Part shown: in pieces, positions 1 through 9,015 of the stretch | How positions within the stretch are numbered: the stretch's first letter is position 1 | Layout: each line of letters begins with the position of its first letter | Origin: an uncultured Sphaerochaeta sp. | GTDB lineage: Bacteria > Spirochaetota > Spirochaetia > Sphaerochaetales > Sphaerochaetaceae | NCBI RefSeq assembly: GCF_963667405.1 | Contig: NZ_OY763408.1 | Coordinates: 1,945,757 to 2,009,756 of the forward strand | Length of the DNA: 64,000 nt | Reading direction: 5' to 3' | Made by a program: the position numbers and the translations under genes | Notes under the pieces: generated by a model | Database searches by the model: none | What the model was told of the DNA's origin: nothing | What the model saw: the letters and a program-made list of their open reading frames with translations, nothing else

Positions 1-828
1 GCAGGAGGAGTAGGAAGCCCAAGCTATGGTTCTGCCATGAACTGGATCCTTGCCTTTGCAACGCTTGCGGTTGTCACCATCCTCAACCATATGGGCAAAG
101 GCATCTTCAAGCTGGCATCCATTCTGATCGGCATCCTCTTCGGGTATGTGGTTTCCCTCTTCCTCGGAATCGTTGACTTCTCCGCCATCACCCAGGCAGG
201 CATCTTCCAAGCCCCCAAGCTCCTCCACTTCGGCATCCGTTTTGAAGTTGCAGCCTGTTTTTCACTGGGCCTCCTGTTCGCGATCAATTCCATACAGGCC
301 ATCGGTGATTTCACCGCCACCACCGTTGGTTCGATGGACCGTGAACCCACCAACGGCGAACTGCGAAGCGGCATCGTCGGCTATGGTGTCACCAACATGC
401 TCGGCTCCTTCATCGGCGGCCTGCCAACAGCAACCTACAGCCAGAACGTGGGCATCGTCACCACCACGAAGGTCATCAACCGTTTCACGTTGGGTTTGGC
501 CGCAGCAATCTTGCTGGCAGCAGGGCTCATCCCTAAGTTTTCGGCCCTGCTCACCACCATTCCCCAGAGCGTGCTCGGAGGCGCAACCATCAGTGTCTTC
601 GCCTCGATTGCCATGACAGGGATGAAGCTGGTAGTATCGGAAGAGATGAACTACCGCAACACCTCCATCGTGGGGTTGTCGGCAGCCTTGGGTATCGGGA
701 TCGCGGACTCTTCTGCAGCCCTTTCCACCTTCCCTGAGTGGTTTCAGGTCATTTTTGGCCAATCACCGGTAGTCATCGCCACCGTGGTGGCAGTCGCCCT
801 GAATATCATATTGCCAAAGAGGAACTAG
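1..828 (+). CDS. NCS2-family nucleobase permease, C-terminal part (5' end outside window)
   Basis: The frame is open from base 1, so this is the 3' part (about 275 residues) of a longer gene. It encodes a polytopic inner-membrane protein with at least six hydrophobic segments. The stretch around IGDFTATTVGSMDREPTNGE and the following GGLPTATYSQNVGIV is typical of the NCS2 uracil/xanthine permease family (nucleobase:H+ symport), where this part contributes to the substrate site. The nucleoside hydrolase gene starts one base after its stop codon, so the two are probably cotranscribed and link base uptake with release of bases from nucleosides. The exact base (xanthine, uracil, guanine) cannot be told from this part. 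Confidence 0.9.
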   Translation, partial: AGGVGSPSYGSAMNWILAFATLAVVTILNHMGKGIFKLASILIGILFGYVVSLFLGIVDFSAITQAGIFQAPKLLHFGIRFEVAACFSLGLLFAINSIQAIGDFTATTVGSMDREPTNGELRSGIVGYGVTNMLGSFIGGLPTATYSQNVGIVTTTKVINRFTLGLAAAILLAAGLIPKFSALLTTIPQSVLGGATISVFASIAMTGMKLVVSEEMNYRNTSIVGLSAALGIGIADSSAALSTFPEWFQVIFGQSPVVIATVVAVALNIILPKRN

Positions 829-1746
829 ATGGAACGTATCATACTGGATGTGGATACCGGATTGGATGATGCTGCAGCCTTGCTGCTTGCTGCAGGACTT
901 GAAGAGCTGCACATCGAGGCAGTCATTGCAACAGCGGGAAATGTGGGGCTTTCAAAAACCCTGGAGAATACCCTGAACATCATGGAAACAGTGGGAGCTG
1001 ACTGCCCTGTCTTCAGGGGCGCAGACAAACCCTTGCTCAGGGACCCTGTCGAAGCGGGTGATTTCCACGGCGTAACAGGGATGGATGGTCCGACCTTTGG
1101 TCCGCGTGTTCTCCAGCACGTGCAGGAGGAGAACGGCATTGATGCGCTGATCCGTCTGCTCAAGGAGAACCCACACCAGCTGACGGTGGTAAGTGTCGGG
1201 CCTTTGACCGATCTTGCCTTGGCAATGGCCAAAGAAGAAGGCATAGCACTCCTTGCAAAGGAGATTGTCATCATGGGAGGCTCGTTCTCCTACGGCAATG
1301 TCACCAAGGTAGCTGAGTTCAACACGTATGCAGACCCCGAGGCTGCCCAGATTGTCTTCTCCAGCGGAGCCAACATCACCCTCTTTCCGCTCGATTGCAC
1401 CAGAACCGTAACCCTCACCAAGGAACGGTTGGATGCCTACCGAAGGAAAGCAGGTCGGGCAACAGAAGTCTTTGCCGCTTGCATGGATACCTACATGGCA
1501 AACTATGAGAAAAAGGGCCAAGGATGGCCGCAGATACACGACCCCCTCTGTGTTGCATATCTTGCCGACCCCACCAAGGTCGAATGCGAGTCTGCTCCGG
1601 TTGCCGTTGATATAGAAGAAGGAACCAGCTACGGGCAGACCGTCAAGCTGACTGCAGACGATACAAGCAAGATCCGCATCGCTCGGTCGATCGACATTCC
1701 CTGGTTCTGGTCTCTGGTGGAACGGGCCCTCGACACCCTCTCCTAA
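829..1746 (+). CDS. Nucleoside hydrolase (inosine-uridine preferring family)
   Basis: A 305-residue cytosolic enzyme expected to hydrolyse the N-glycosidic bond of ribonucleosides to ribose plus free base. The N-terminus carries the calcium-binding signature DVDTGLDDA (about residues 7-15). The family's GPLTDLALA segment lies near residue 125, and the C-terminal HDPLCVAYL supplies the catalytic-site His-Asp. Length matches the family. The ATG follows directly on the TAG of the permease, which suggests translational coupling. The 3' end overlaps the convergent nitroreductase gene by four bases. Substrate preference among purine and pyrimidine nucleosides is not visible; the surrounding genes favour purines. 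Confidence 0.93.
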   Translation: MERIILDVDTGLDDAAALLLAAGLEELHIEAVIATAGNVGLSKTLENTLNIMETVGADCPVFRGADKPLLRDPVEAGDFHGVTGMDGPTFGPRVLQHVQEENGIDALIRLLKENPHQLTVVSVGPLTDLALAMAKEEGIALLAKEIVIMGGSFSYGNVTKVAEFNTYADPEAAQIVFSSGANITLFPLDCTRTVTLTKERLDAYRRKAGRATEVFAACMDTYMANYEKKGQGWPQIHDPLCVAYLADPTKVECESAPVAVDIEEGTSYGQTVKLTADDTSKIRIARSIDIPWFWSLVERALDTLS

Positions 1747-2354
1747 TGAAAGGTTGTCAGACTCTCCAGTGACTCGCGAATCTTCGGCCGCTCAGGCTCA
1801 GCGGGGTAGCCGAAGGTAGCGATCAGGGAGACCTGCCACAGATTGGGATCGCAACCCAGAACCTGCAGCACCTGTTTCTCATTGAACCCCTCGATCGCAC
1901 AGCTTTGGATACCCAACGTTGCCGCTCCCGTCATCATGTTGGCAATGGCCAGATAACCCTGGCTTTTCAGCCAACAGGAAAGCTTTCCTTCTGCTTTGAG
2001 GAAATCATAATAGGGACGATAATCATCGATGAAGACCGGCAAGGGATCGGGAAACCTCCTGCCCCGTTCATGGACCAACTCTCCATCAGGGTTGGCAAAA
2101 GCTTCCGTACGTGAAAGCACCACGATGGTAACCGCGCTGGTTGAAACCGACTCCTGGTCGAAGCAGGCATGGAAAAGCTCCTGCTTTTTCTCTTGGGTCC
2201 TCACTACGGCAAAGGACCAGAGCTCAAGACCGAAGGAGGTGGGTGTCAGTCTCCCATACTCAAGAATCTCTTTCAGCTGAGCCTCACCAAGGCTACGCGT
2301 TTGATCATACTTTTTACAGGCGAATCGATGAGTCATCGCCTCCAGAAACTCCAT
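1743..2354 (-). CDS. Nitroreductase family protein
   Basis: A protein of about 203 residues of the FMN-dependent NfsB/NADH-oxidase-like nitroreductase fold. Visible marks are an N-terminal HRFACKKYD segment (the usual R-S-x-R-x-F/Y region that binds FMN phosphate), SFGLELWSFAVV near residue 42, and a C-terminal GIQSCAIEGFN followed by IATFGYPAE. The ATG at 2354 is preferred because GGAGG lies seven bases upstream; the ATG at 2360 sits right on that site. The gene overlaps the end of deoD by a few bases, so it is the last gene of the nucleoside-uptake operon. Its substrate and its role in a nucleoside operon are unknown. Confidence 0.88.
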   Translation of the reverse strand: MEFLEAMTHRFACKKYDQTRSLGEAQLKEILEYGRLTPTSFGLELWSFAVVRTQEKKQELFHACFDQESVSTSAVTIVVLSRTEAFANPDGELVHERGRRFPDPLPVFIDDYRPYYDFLKAEGKLSCWLKSQGYLAIANMMTGAATLGIQSCAIEGFNEKQVLQVLGCDPNLWQVSLIATFGYPAEPERPKIRESLESLTTFH

Positions 2355-2356
2355 GC

Positions 2357-3073
2357 TCATACCTCCAGCGCAAGCTTGAGCGCCACTTCAATCATCGGCA
2401 GCAGACCGGTGGTGCGCATCTCATCACCAAATCCCTCCCCCGTAACACAGCTGTCTGTCATGGTGAGCAGGGAGAGAGCACGCTTTCCCTGATAGGCTGC
2501 AGTGGCGTAGAGGGCATAGGTTTCCATATCCTGGGCAAGTGCTCCCAGTTTTGCCCAAGCTTTCCAGCTGTCTGCACCAAGGGCATTGTAGGAGGAGAAG
2601 AGGTCGCTGGAGAAGACCATGCCTGCATGAGCGCTGATGTGCATCTTTTTGGCAATCGCAAGCGAAGAAAGCAACAAAGACGAATCACAAGCAGGACTGA
2701 GCGTCCCCTTCAGGTTGTACTGATGGGCCCAAAGCGAGTCCGTACTGGCCGTCATCGCCATGACCAGGTCCCCTACCTCGACGGCATTGGAGAGGCCTCC
2801 GCAGGTTCCTATGCGGATAATGGCCTGCACATCGTACTCGGTGAAAAGCTCATGGCTGTAAATGCCGATGGAGGGTCCTCCCATACCGGTCGCCATGACC
2901 GAAACGCGTTTTCCCTCATACAGACCGGTATAGCCCAGTACATTGCGTACCGAGGTTACCTGCTGTGCATCGCTCAGGTAGCGTTCTGCAACCAGTCTGG
3001 CCCGAAGCGGATCACCGGGGGCCAGCACAACCTTCGCTATCTCACCTTTCTCTGCACTATTGTGAGGAGTCAT
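2357..3073 (-). CDS. deoD: Purine nucleoside phosphorylase, DeoD type
   Basis: A 238-residue enzyme of the hexameric PNP family that phosphorolyses purine (deoxy)nucleosides to base plus (deoxy)ribose 1-phosphate. The phosphate-binding GDPLRARLVAE (residues 20-30), RNVLGYTGLYEG, ATGMGGPS and IGTCGGL motifs are all present, as is a METYALYATA segment near residue 180 that contacts ribose. Length is normal for DeoD. It overlaps the upstream permease gene (ATGA), so it is translated as part of the BMP-transporter operon: nucleosides imported by the ABC system can be cleaved at once. Confidence 0.96.
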   Translation of the reverse strand: MTPHNSAEKGEIAKVVLAPGDPLRARLVAERYLSDAQQVTSVRNVLGYTGLYEGKRVSVMATGMGGPSIGIYSHELFTEYDVQAIIRIGTCGGLSNAVEVGDLVMAMTASTDSLWAHQYNLKGTLSPACDSSLLLSSLAIAKKMHISAHAGMVFSSDLFSSYNALGADSWKAWAKLGALAQDMETYALYATAAYQGKRALSLLTMTDSCVTGEGFGDEMRTTGLLPMIEVALKLALEV

Positions 3074-3984
3074 CAGCTTGCCCCCTTCTCATACGGCTTT
3101 CCGGCAGCACTCGGGGCGTAGTTCTTGCCGCTGAAGAGCACCAGTGCAGCAAGGGTGACTACGTACGGCAGGATGTTGAACACTTCGGTGGGAAGGACGC
3201 GAAGGGCGGGGATATTGTTGGCTATGATGGCAAAAGCCTGGGCTGTTCCGAAAAGCAAGGCTGCTCCCGTAACGCCCAAGGGCCTCCAGCGGCCGAAGGA
3301 GACTGCGGCAAGGGCGATGAAGCCACGGCCGTTGATGGTATTCGAAGTGTATTGGATGGTCTGGGTCAACACGACGCATCCACCTGCAAGACCTGCCAGC
3401 AGGCCGCTGGTGATGACAGCGATGTAGCGCATCTTCTTGACATTGATGCCCACGCTCTCCGCTGCTCCCGGATGCTCACCACAAGCGCGCAGATGCATGC
3501 CGAAGGGAAGCTTGTAGAGCACAAACCAAGAGAGCAGAACCACTGCCAAGGCGATGTAGGCAGTGGGATAGACGCCCAAGGCATCGGTCTGCATTCCCAT
3601 GCGGAACTCCTTGGTGCGGTCGGCATTGAACAGGATCTGGCTGGCAAAGATGGTCACCCCGTTTGCCAGCAGGTTGATGCCTGTACCGCTGATCGTCTGG
3701 TCGGCATTGAGATTGATGGCAGCAACCGCATGCACCACCGAAAAGAGAGCGCCTACAACCAAGCCCATTACCAGAGCCAGGAACAAGGAGAGGTTGTGCG
3801 GCATCCCGGTCCCCTCCATCAATACGTGGGCTGCCGCTGCGGTGCAGGCGCCGATGGCCATGAGGCCTTCCAAGGCGATATTCACCACCCCGCTCTTCTC
3901 ACAGATCATGCCGCCGATGGCGGTGATGAGAATCGGGGCTACAATCATCAGAACTGAAGGAAGCATTCCCAGTATCATACTCAT
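3073..3984 (-). CDS. ABC transporter permease, nucleoside/BMP family (second permease)
   Basis: A 303-residue inner-membrane protein with about nine hydrophobic helices, homologous to the BPD_transp_2 permeases of the RbsC/YufQ/NupC group. The segment EKSGVVNIALEGLMAIGA near residue 30 is a hallmark of the smaller permease in BMP-dependent nucleoside transporters, and the ACGEHPGAAESVGINV loop near residue 200 is the coupling loop that contacts the ATPase. It overlaps both the upstream permease and downstream deoD by four bases or fewer. With the preceding permease it should form the heterodimeric membrane channel. Confidence 0.93.
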   Translation of the reverse strand: MSMILGMLPSVLMIVAPILITAIGGMICEKSGVVNIALEGLMAIGACTAAAAHVLMEGTGMPHNLSLFLALVMGLVVGALFSVVHAVAAINLNADQTISGTGINLLANGVTIFASQILFNADRTKEFRMGMQTDALGVYPTAYIALAVVLLSWFVLYKLPFGMHLRACGEHPGAAESVGINVKKMRYIAVITSGLLAGLAGGCVVLTQTIQYTSNTINGRGFIALAAVSFGRWRPLGVTGAALLFGTAQAFAIIANNIPALRVLPTEVFNILPYVVTLAALVLFSGKNYAPSAAGKPYEKGAS

Positions 3985-5081
3985 TTGACTCCCACCTCCT
4001 TCTGCAGTTGTTTCTTGTCCAGATACTCCTGGTAGAGCTTGAGAGCCGAGCGCAATGCAATGAAGATGACGATGAGCCCCTGGATGATGAAGGTGATCTC
4101 CTTGGGGATCTGCTTGCCTTGCATCAGGGCTTGCGCATTCTTCAGCATGCCGAAGAGCAAACCTGCCAACGTGGTGCCGAAGGCGGTGCAGTTGCCCACC
4201 AAGGCGACTGCGATACCGTCGAACCCATAGCCATCCATACCGGAGATGACCCTTCCGTACTTGAATGAGCCCAAGGCTACGATACCGCCGGCAAGCCCTG
4301 CAAAGGCACCGCTGATAGCCATGGAAATGGAGATGGATCTGACCACCGGTATTCCGCTGGCCCTTGCAGCATCCTTGTTGAACCCTGTTGCCCGCATGCC
4401 GTAGCCGAGGCTTGTCTTCTCCATGATGAACCAGTAGACCACCACGGCAATGATCATCATGAAAATGCCGTTGTTGAGCAGCGAATTGTTGGTGATTTTC
4501 TGGAAAAAGGAGTTCCCGATCAAAGCTGTTTCGGGATAGTTCGCTGTCTTGTAGGTGGTTGCCCCGGGAAGCTGCAGGCAGATGATGCGCGAGAGGTAGA
4601 GGGCAACGTAGTTGAGCATGATGGTGGAAACCACCTCACTGACCTCATACTTTGCCTTCAGGATACCAACCACACCACCCCACAAGGCCCCGATGACCAC
4701 TGCACTGAGGATGGCAAGCATCCAGTGGAGTGTCTGTACCTGTGGTCCGAGCAAGGCTACGGCCTGGGCTACGGTCATACCCATGATGTACTGCCCTTCT
4801 CCTCCGATGTTGAAGAGACCCACCCGTTTGGCGAAGCCCATGGAGAGGCCGCAGAGGATGAAGGGAACCGAATAGTTGAGCGTCTCACCGATGTAGCGCA
4901 CATTCATCCGGCCATTGTCAATGTTGTACCCGCTGAGTGCCTGAAGCAGTGCCTTGTACATATTCAGCGGATTCTTTCCTACCAAGGCTACGAGTATGGT
5001 TCCCACCAAAAAGCCCAGCAGGACGACCAAAACCGATACAGAGCCATCGGATTGCAAAAGTCGTTGTGTCCTCTTGTTCAT
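3981..5081 (-). CDS. ABC transporter permease, nucleoside/BMP family (first permease)
   Basis: A 366-residue permease related to YufP/NupB, with an N-terminal anchor helix and roughly eight to nine further membrane segments. FNIGGEGQYIMG near residue 92 and the cytoplasmic coupling loop ATGFNKDAARASGIPV near residue 230 are conserved family features. Start at 5081 is supported by a GGAGGGG box upstream. It overlaps the ATPase gene by four bases and the next permease by four bases, consistent with stoichiometric production of the transporter parts. Confidence 0.93.
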   Translation of the reverse strand: MNKRTQRLLQSDGSVSVLVVLLGFLVGTILVALVGKNPLNMYKALLQALSGYNIDNGRMNVRYIGETLNYSVPFILCGLSMGFAKRVGLFNIGGEGQYIMGMTVAQAVALLGPQVQTLHWMLAILSAVVIGALWGGVVGILKAKYEVSEVVSTIMLNYVALYLSRIICLQLPGATTYKTANYPETALIGNSFFQKITNNSLLNNGIFMMIIAVVVYWFIMEKTSLGYGMRATGFNKDAARASGIPVVRSISISMAISGAFAGLAGGIVALGSFKYGRVISGMDGYGFDGIAVALVGNCTAFGTTLAGLLFGMLKNAQALMQGKQIPKEITFIIQGLIVIFIALRSALKLYQEYLDKKQLQKEVGVK

Positions 5082-6607
5082 ACCGACCCCTCCGCTCTGG
5101 AGCCGGCCATCATCATGCCGATCTCCCGTTCGGTTACCTCATGCTGCTTGTTCACTGCCACAATGCTCCCCTTGCTGATGGTTGCGATGCGATCACACAG
5201 ATTCATGATCTCATCAAGCTCAAAGGAGACGAGCAGGATCGCCCTCCCCTTCGACCGCTCGGCGATCAGTCGCTTACGGATGTATTCGATGGCCCCGACA
5301 TCCAGACCGCGGGTCGGCTGGGCAACCACCAGCACCTTTGGCGAGAGGGAGATCTCACGGGCTACGATCACTTTCTGCTGGTTGCCTCCCGACAGGCTGC
5401 CTGCCAGCGTGGAAGCACCCTCAGCGCTTCGGATATCGAACTGATCGATGAGATTTTGTGCTTCCTTCTGCATGGCTGCAAAGTCCAGGATGCCGAAACG
5501 CCGGCGGTAGGTCTCCAGATAGTAGTTCTTCAACGCGGTATTCTCGGCGATGGAGAATTCACCCACCACCCCGTATTTCCGCCTGTCCTCCGGGATATAT
5601 CCAAGTCCGCGCTCAATGCGCTCACGAATGCTCAGATTCTCCAGATGTTCCCCATCGAGCTGGATGGTGCCCGAGGTGAGGGAAATCAGACCGGTTATGG
5701 CTCCCAGCAGTTCACTCTGCCCGTTTCCATCGACACCGGCGATACCGACGATCTCGCCCTCATGTACGTCCAAGGAGAGATCCTTGACCCGGCTGACCCC
5801 GCTTGCGTCAGAAACTGAAAGATGCTCGAGCTTGAGCATAACCTTCCCGGCTTCCTGCTCCGGCTTCTCGATCTCGAACTTGACCGACCGTCCCACCATC
5901 ATCTCGGCAAGATCCTGCTCGCTTACGTCTGCGACGTTCACCGTCCCGATGTACGTACCGCGCCTGAGAACGGTGCATTGGTCGGCCACCTCTTTGATCT
6001 CTTTCAGCTTGTGGGTGATCAGAAGAATGGTCTTGCCTTCGCTTCTGAGCTTCTTGAGAATATCCATCAGCTCATCTACCTCCTGGGGGGTCAACACAGC
6101 TGTGGGCTCGTCAAAGATGATGATGTTTGCGTTTCGATAGAGGGTCTTGAGGATTTCCACCCGCTGCTGCTGACCGACGGTGATGTTCTCGATGAGGGAG
6201 TCCGGGTCGACATGCAGGGCATACTGCTCGCTGATCTGCTTCACGCGCTTTTTGGCACTGGCAAGATCGAGAAGACGCCCTTTGGTGGGTTCCATCCCCA
6301 ACACAATATTCTCAGTGACGGTGTAGTTCTGCACCAACTTGAAGTGCTGATGGACCATGCCGATACCCAGACTGGTTGCCACATTGGGATTCTTGATGTC
6401 CACTTCTTTTCCGTCAAGGTGGATGGTCCCGCTGTCTGCGGTATAAGAACCGAAGAGAATCGACATGAGTGTCGACTTGCCCGCCCCGTTTTCGCCCAGC
6501 AGTGCGTGGATCTCCTGTTTCTTCACCTGAAGCGTGACCCTGTCGTTGGCTACGACTCCGGGAAACGTCTTGGTAATGTTCCTCATTTCAATAGCATATT
6601 CACTCAC
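5078..6607 (-). CDS. ABC transporter ATP-binding protein with two nucleotide-binding domains (nucleoside uptake)
   Basis: A protein of about 509 residues with two fused ABC domains, like YufO/NupA and RbsA-type sugar or nucleoside importers. The first domain has Walker A GENGAGKST, Walker B IIFDEPTAVL and a Q-loop region GMVHQHF. Its signature is VGQQQRVEI rather than LSGGQ, as usual for this family. The second domain has the degenerate Walker A GVDGNGQS and the intact signature LSGGNQQKV. A GTG at 6607 is chosen as start: AAGGAG lies six bases upstream, whereas the ATG at 6643 would add an unlikely 12-residue tail. It powers the two permeases encoded next. Confidence 0.94.
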   Translation of the reverse strand: MSEYAIEMRNITKTFPGVVANDRVTLQVKKQEIHALLGENGAGKSTLMSILFGSYTADSGTIHLDGKEVDIKNPNVATSLGIGMVHQHFKLVQNYTVTENIVLGMEPTKGRLLDLASAKKRVKQISEQYALHVDPDSLIENITVGQQQRVEILKTLYRNANIIIFDEPTAVLTPQEVDELMDILKKLRSEGKTILLITHKLKEIKEVADQCTVLRRGTYIGTVNVADVSEQDLAEMMVGRSVKFEIEKPEQEAGKVMLKLEHLSVSDASGVSRVKDLSLDVHEGEIVGIAGVDGNGQSELLGAITGLISLTSGTIQLDGEHLENLSIRERIERGLGYIPEDRRKYGVVGEFSIAENTALKNYYLETYRRRFGILDFAAMQKEAQNLIDQFDIRSAEGASTLAGSLSGGNQQKVIVAREISLSPKVLVVAQPTRGLDVGAIEYIRKRLIAERSKGRAILLVSFELDEIMNLCDRIATISKGSIVAVNKQHEVTEREIGMMMAGSRAEGSV

Positions 6608-6666
6608 CCTCAGCTCCTTTTCCCAGGCTCTCTTGCTGTCCACGAGCTTTCATGGACACCAAGAGA

Positions 6667-6686
6667 GCCGGCAGTTTCCTGCCGGC
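6667..6686 (-). terminator. Perfect 8-bp hairpin between substrate-binding protein and ATPase genes
   Basis: GCCGGCAG (6667-6674), a TTTC loop and CTGCCGGC (6679-6686) form a perfect hairpin just after the stop codon of the BMP protein gene on the minus strand. No T-tract follows, so it is more likely an mRNA-stabilising or partially attenuating element that raises binding-protein levels over the membrane parts than a full terminator. That role is inference from its position. Confidence 0.55.
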
Positions 6687-6694
6687 GGATTGTG

Positions 6695-7798
6695 TCAGTC
6701 GTCGAGAGCTGCAAGGCCCTGGGGAGCGGCACCATTTGCAAGTGCGTCCTTATAAGTCTTGTAGATCTTGATCTTTCCACTGTTGATGTCAGCTTTTGCT
6801 GCATCAACCAGCTTGACCACGTCCTTGCTGAGCTTGGGGTTGGCGGTCGAGTATCCGACGCCTTCGTCGGCCATACCCATCTGGACCACACCACCGGTGA
6901 ACGTACCTTCCTCAACAGCCTTGAGGACCATGAGGGAGGAGTTTTCGACACGCTTGAGCATGCTGGTCAGCACTGCACTGTCGGTTCCGCTGTAGATGCC
7001 GTCCTCATACTGGTCGCTGTCCACACCGATGGCCCAGATGTTCTTGCCCTGCATGCGGTACTCTTTTGCCTGTGCAATGGTTCCGTTTCCGGTTCCGCCT
7101 GCTGCACTGAAGATGCAGTACACACCCATGTCGTACCAGTTCTTCGCCTGTGCCTTGGCAAGCTCCGGCTTGCCCCAGTCATTGGCATAGTAGTCCATGA
7201 TCTGGGCATTCGGGAAGACCGAACGGATGCCCTGCACATAGCCCATCTCAAACTTGGTGATGGTTGCGCCGGGAACTCCACCGATGAAACCGAACTTGGG
7301 ATCCTTGATCCCGTCTTCCTTGGCCTGCAATGCTGCGGCCAGGCCGACGAGATAGGAACCCTGTTCCTCGGAGTAGATGAACTCCATGACATTCGGCTGT
7401 CCGACCCAGTCAACGTCCACGATGGTGAACTTTTGGTCGGGATACTGCGGAGCAACCTCGCCCAAGGCATCAGCCCAGGTGAAGCCGGTGACCATGATCA
7501 GGTCATAGCCTTCGTCTGCAGCCTGGCGCAGATTCGGGATGTACATATCCTGGGTCTGTGCAGTCACCACATCATACAGCTTTCCGCGGTTGGGTGTGTT
7601 CTCCCAGCTATCGCCGTAGTATTCGACAATGCCTCTCCAAGCAGCGGCGTTGAAGGACTTGTCGTCAATGCCCGTCGCATCGGTCAGCAGGCGAATGGTC
7701 GGGCGGCCGTCGGCCTGTGCAGCAGTCTCTTTCCCACCCTGTGCGAACAACATGGTGGCAAGGAAGAGAACAAGTACAAAAATAGTAAGTTTTTTCAT
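6695..7798 (-). CDS. BMP-family ABC transporter substrate-binding protein (PnrA/TmpC-like)
   Basis: A 367-residue exported protein. The N-terminus has two lysines, a hydrophobic core and ...TMLFAQGGKE, a signal peptide without the lipobox cysteine that many spirochaete homologues have, so it may be periplasmic rather than lipid-anchored. The mature part shows the BMP/PnrA fold marks: TGIDDKSFNAAAWRG near residue 43, VTGFTWADALGEVA, GFIGGVPG, and IGVDSDQYEDG near residue 245. PnrA of Treponema pallidum binds purine nucleosides, and the operon's deoD and the nearby nucleoside hydrolase support the same ligand here. An excellent ribosome site (AAGGAGG) precedes the ATG. It is the first gene of a six-gene operon. 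Confidence 0.94.
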   Translation of the reverse strand: MKKLTIFVLVLFLATMLFAQGGKETAAQADGRPTIRLLTDATGIDDKSFNAAAWRGIVEYYGDSWENTPNRGKLYDVVTAQTQDMYIPNLRQAADEGYDLIMVTGFTWADALGEVAPQYPDQKFTIVDVDWVGQPNVMEFIYSEEQGSYLVGLAAALQAKEDGIKDPKFGFIGGVPGATITKFEMGYVQGIRSVFPNAQIMDYYANDWGKPELAKAQAKNWYDMGVYCIFSAAGGTGNGTIAQAKEYRMQGKNIWAIGVDSDQYEDGIYSGTDSAVLTSMLKRVENSSLMVLKAVEEGTFTGGVVQMGMADEGVGYSTANPKLSKDVVKLVDAAKADINSGKIKIYKTYKDALANGAAPQGLAALDD

Positions 7799-7884
7799 GG
7801 ATTACCCTCCTTATGGTAGGTCCTTGATGAATGTAGCTGACATTGTACCATAGGAAGGAAGTTTGGGTATGAAGAGTTTTTGAT

Positions 7885-8694
7885 CTATTTGGCCAAAATA
7901 TGTGTTTCTATGGCCTTGGCGACCCCATCCTCGTCGTTGGAGGAGGTAAGAACATGGGCGTGGGCTTTCACCTCGTCACTGGCATTCGCCATGGCCACCG
8001 CAAGGCCTGCAATGGAAAACATGGGCACATCATTGAGCCCGTCGCCGATGACCATCAGCTCATCCTCGTTTTTGCCCAGCAAGCCGAGCAGTACCCGAAG
8101 ACTGCTGGCTTTCTGTACCCCTTTTGCCGTGATTTCCATGAAAAACGGGTCGCTGAACCCAAGATCCGCTTGTTCGCCCACCTGAGGCAGGAGATCATGC
8201 CGCGCCTGCAAGAGCCGGGCAGGCTCGCCTACGATCATGACCTTGGGCATCGGCTTGGGGGTTTCGGCAATAAGGTCATCAACCCTTCGGATAGGGATGG
8301 CATTGTTGTATGCTTCCAGCTTCACGTGCACATCATCAGGCATCTCGGTGATCACCCCCACCTCATCATACGAGAGGGCTGCAAGACCGTTCTGCTTTGC
8401 ATACCGGAAGCAGGTTTGGATGGTCCGAAGGTCAACCGTGCGCTCCCAGAGTACGGAAAGGTCGGCTGTTGAGACCAACTGGCCGCCGTTGTAGGCGAGG
8501 ATGGTTGCCTCGGTGCCGATCAGGCCCAGTTCCTGGGCCACATGCTCGATGCCCAACACCGGTCTTCCGCTGGCAAGTACGACATGCACACCTTTCTCTC
8601 GGGCAGCGCGCACTGCGTCCTTGTTGCGCTCTGAGATCTCTTTGGTGGTGTTTGTCAGCGTTCCATCCAGGTCCAAAGCAAGTACCGTATACAC
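7885..8694 (-). CDS. HAD-superfamily hydrolase, Cof-type phosphatase
   Basis: A cytosolic protein of about 269 residues of the Cof/YbiV/SupH-like HAD family (class IIB cap). Motif I ALDLDGTLTN is at the N-terminus, motif II is ASGRP, the motif III lysine lies near the C-terminal third, and motif IV is MVIGDGLNDVPMF. Such enzymes dephosphorylate sugar phosphates or cofactors such as FMN and PLP. The GTG at 8694 is chosen as start because GGAGGT lies five bases upstream; the ATG further out (8730) would add a non-homologous 12-residue tail. It stands alone between the BMP operon and tRNA-Pro. Substrate cannot be assigned. Confidence 0.9.
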   Translation of the reverse strand: MYTVLALDLDGTLTNTTKEISERNKDAVRAAREKGVHVVLASGRPVLGIEHVAQELGLIGTEATILAYNGGQLVSTADLSVLWERTVDLRTIQTCFRYAKQNGLAALSYDEVGVITEMPDDVHVKLEAYNNAIPIRRVDDLIAETPKPMPKVMIVGEPARLLQARHDLLPQVGEQADLGFSDPFFMEITAKGVQKASSLRVLLGLLGKNEDELMVIGDGLNDVPMFSIAGLAVAMANASDEVKAHAHVLTSSNDEDGVAKAIETHILAK

Positions 8695-8768
8695 ATTCCA
8701 CCTCCGGTGCATATAAAAATAACTCCTCATTTCTCTATATGAAACAAGGAGTTATCTCGTATTATCTC

Positions 8769-8841
8769 TCGGGCAGAGAGGATTTGAACCTCCGACCCCT
8801 TGGTCCCGAACCAAGTGCGCTAGCCCCTGCGCTACTACCCG
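8769..8841 (-). tRNA. tRNA-Pro, anticodon CGG
   Basis: A full cloverleaf reads on the minus strand. The acceptor arms CGGGTAG and CTGCCCG pair with one G-T. The anticodon stem CTTGG/CCAAG encloses the loop TTCGGGA with anticodon CGG, and the T-loop is GTTCAAATC. The discriminator base is A and CCA is not encoded. It lies alone between a HAD gene and the chaperone gene on the other strand. Confidence 0.95.
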
Positions 8842-8934
8842 TCAGCTTCACAGCCGAGGTCCAATATACCCATTGGTGTGGTGAATGTCAATACGAGATA
8901 AAAATACTGGAGGGCCCTTTTCCTGCGCTATTCA

Positions 8935-8963
8935 TTGACAGTGCCCAAGTGAAATGCTATTTT
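8935..8963 (+). promoter_or_regulatory. Probable sigma-70 promoter of the PpiD/SurA-like gene
   Basis: TTGACA at 8935-8940 and TATTTT at 8958-8963 are separated by 17 bases. The start codon of the chaperone gene follows about 50 bases downstream of the -10 box. Consensus -35 and ideal spacing make this a good candidate; no mapping data are available. Confidence 0.6.
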
Positions 8964-9015
8964 TCATAAGACTGTCCGCACATGCGGAAAATGCACCGGA
9001 GAAAAGAGGTTTATC

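Noticed and set aside
6643..6643. ATG start for the ABC ATPase at 6643
   Set aside because: It lacks a ribosome site and adds a non-homologous tail; the GTG at 6607 has AAGGAG at ideal spacing.
5822..7819. A 665-codon open frame on the plus strand opposite the ABC ATPase and binding-protein genes
   Set aside because: It is antisense to two clear genes, has no ribosome site or recognisable motif, and arises from their codon bias. The same holds for long frames opposite deoD (2141-3121), xylA (37363-38808) and xylB (38884-39978).
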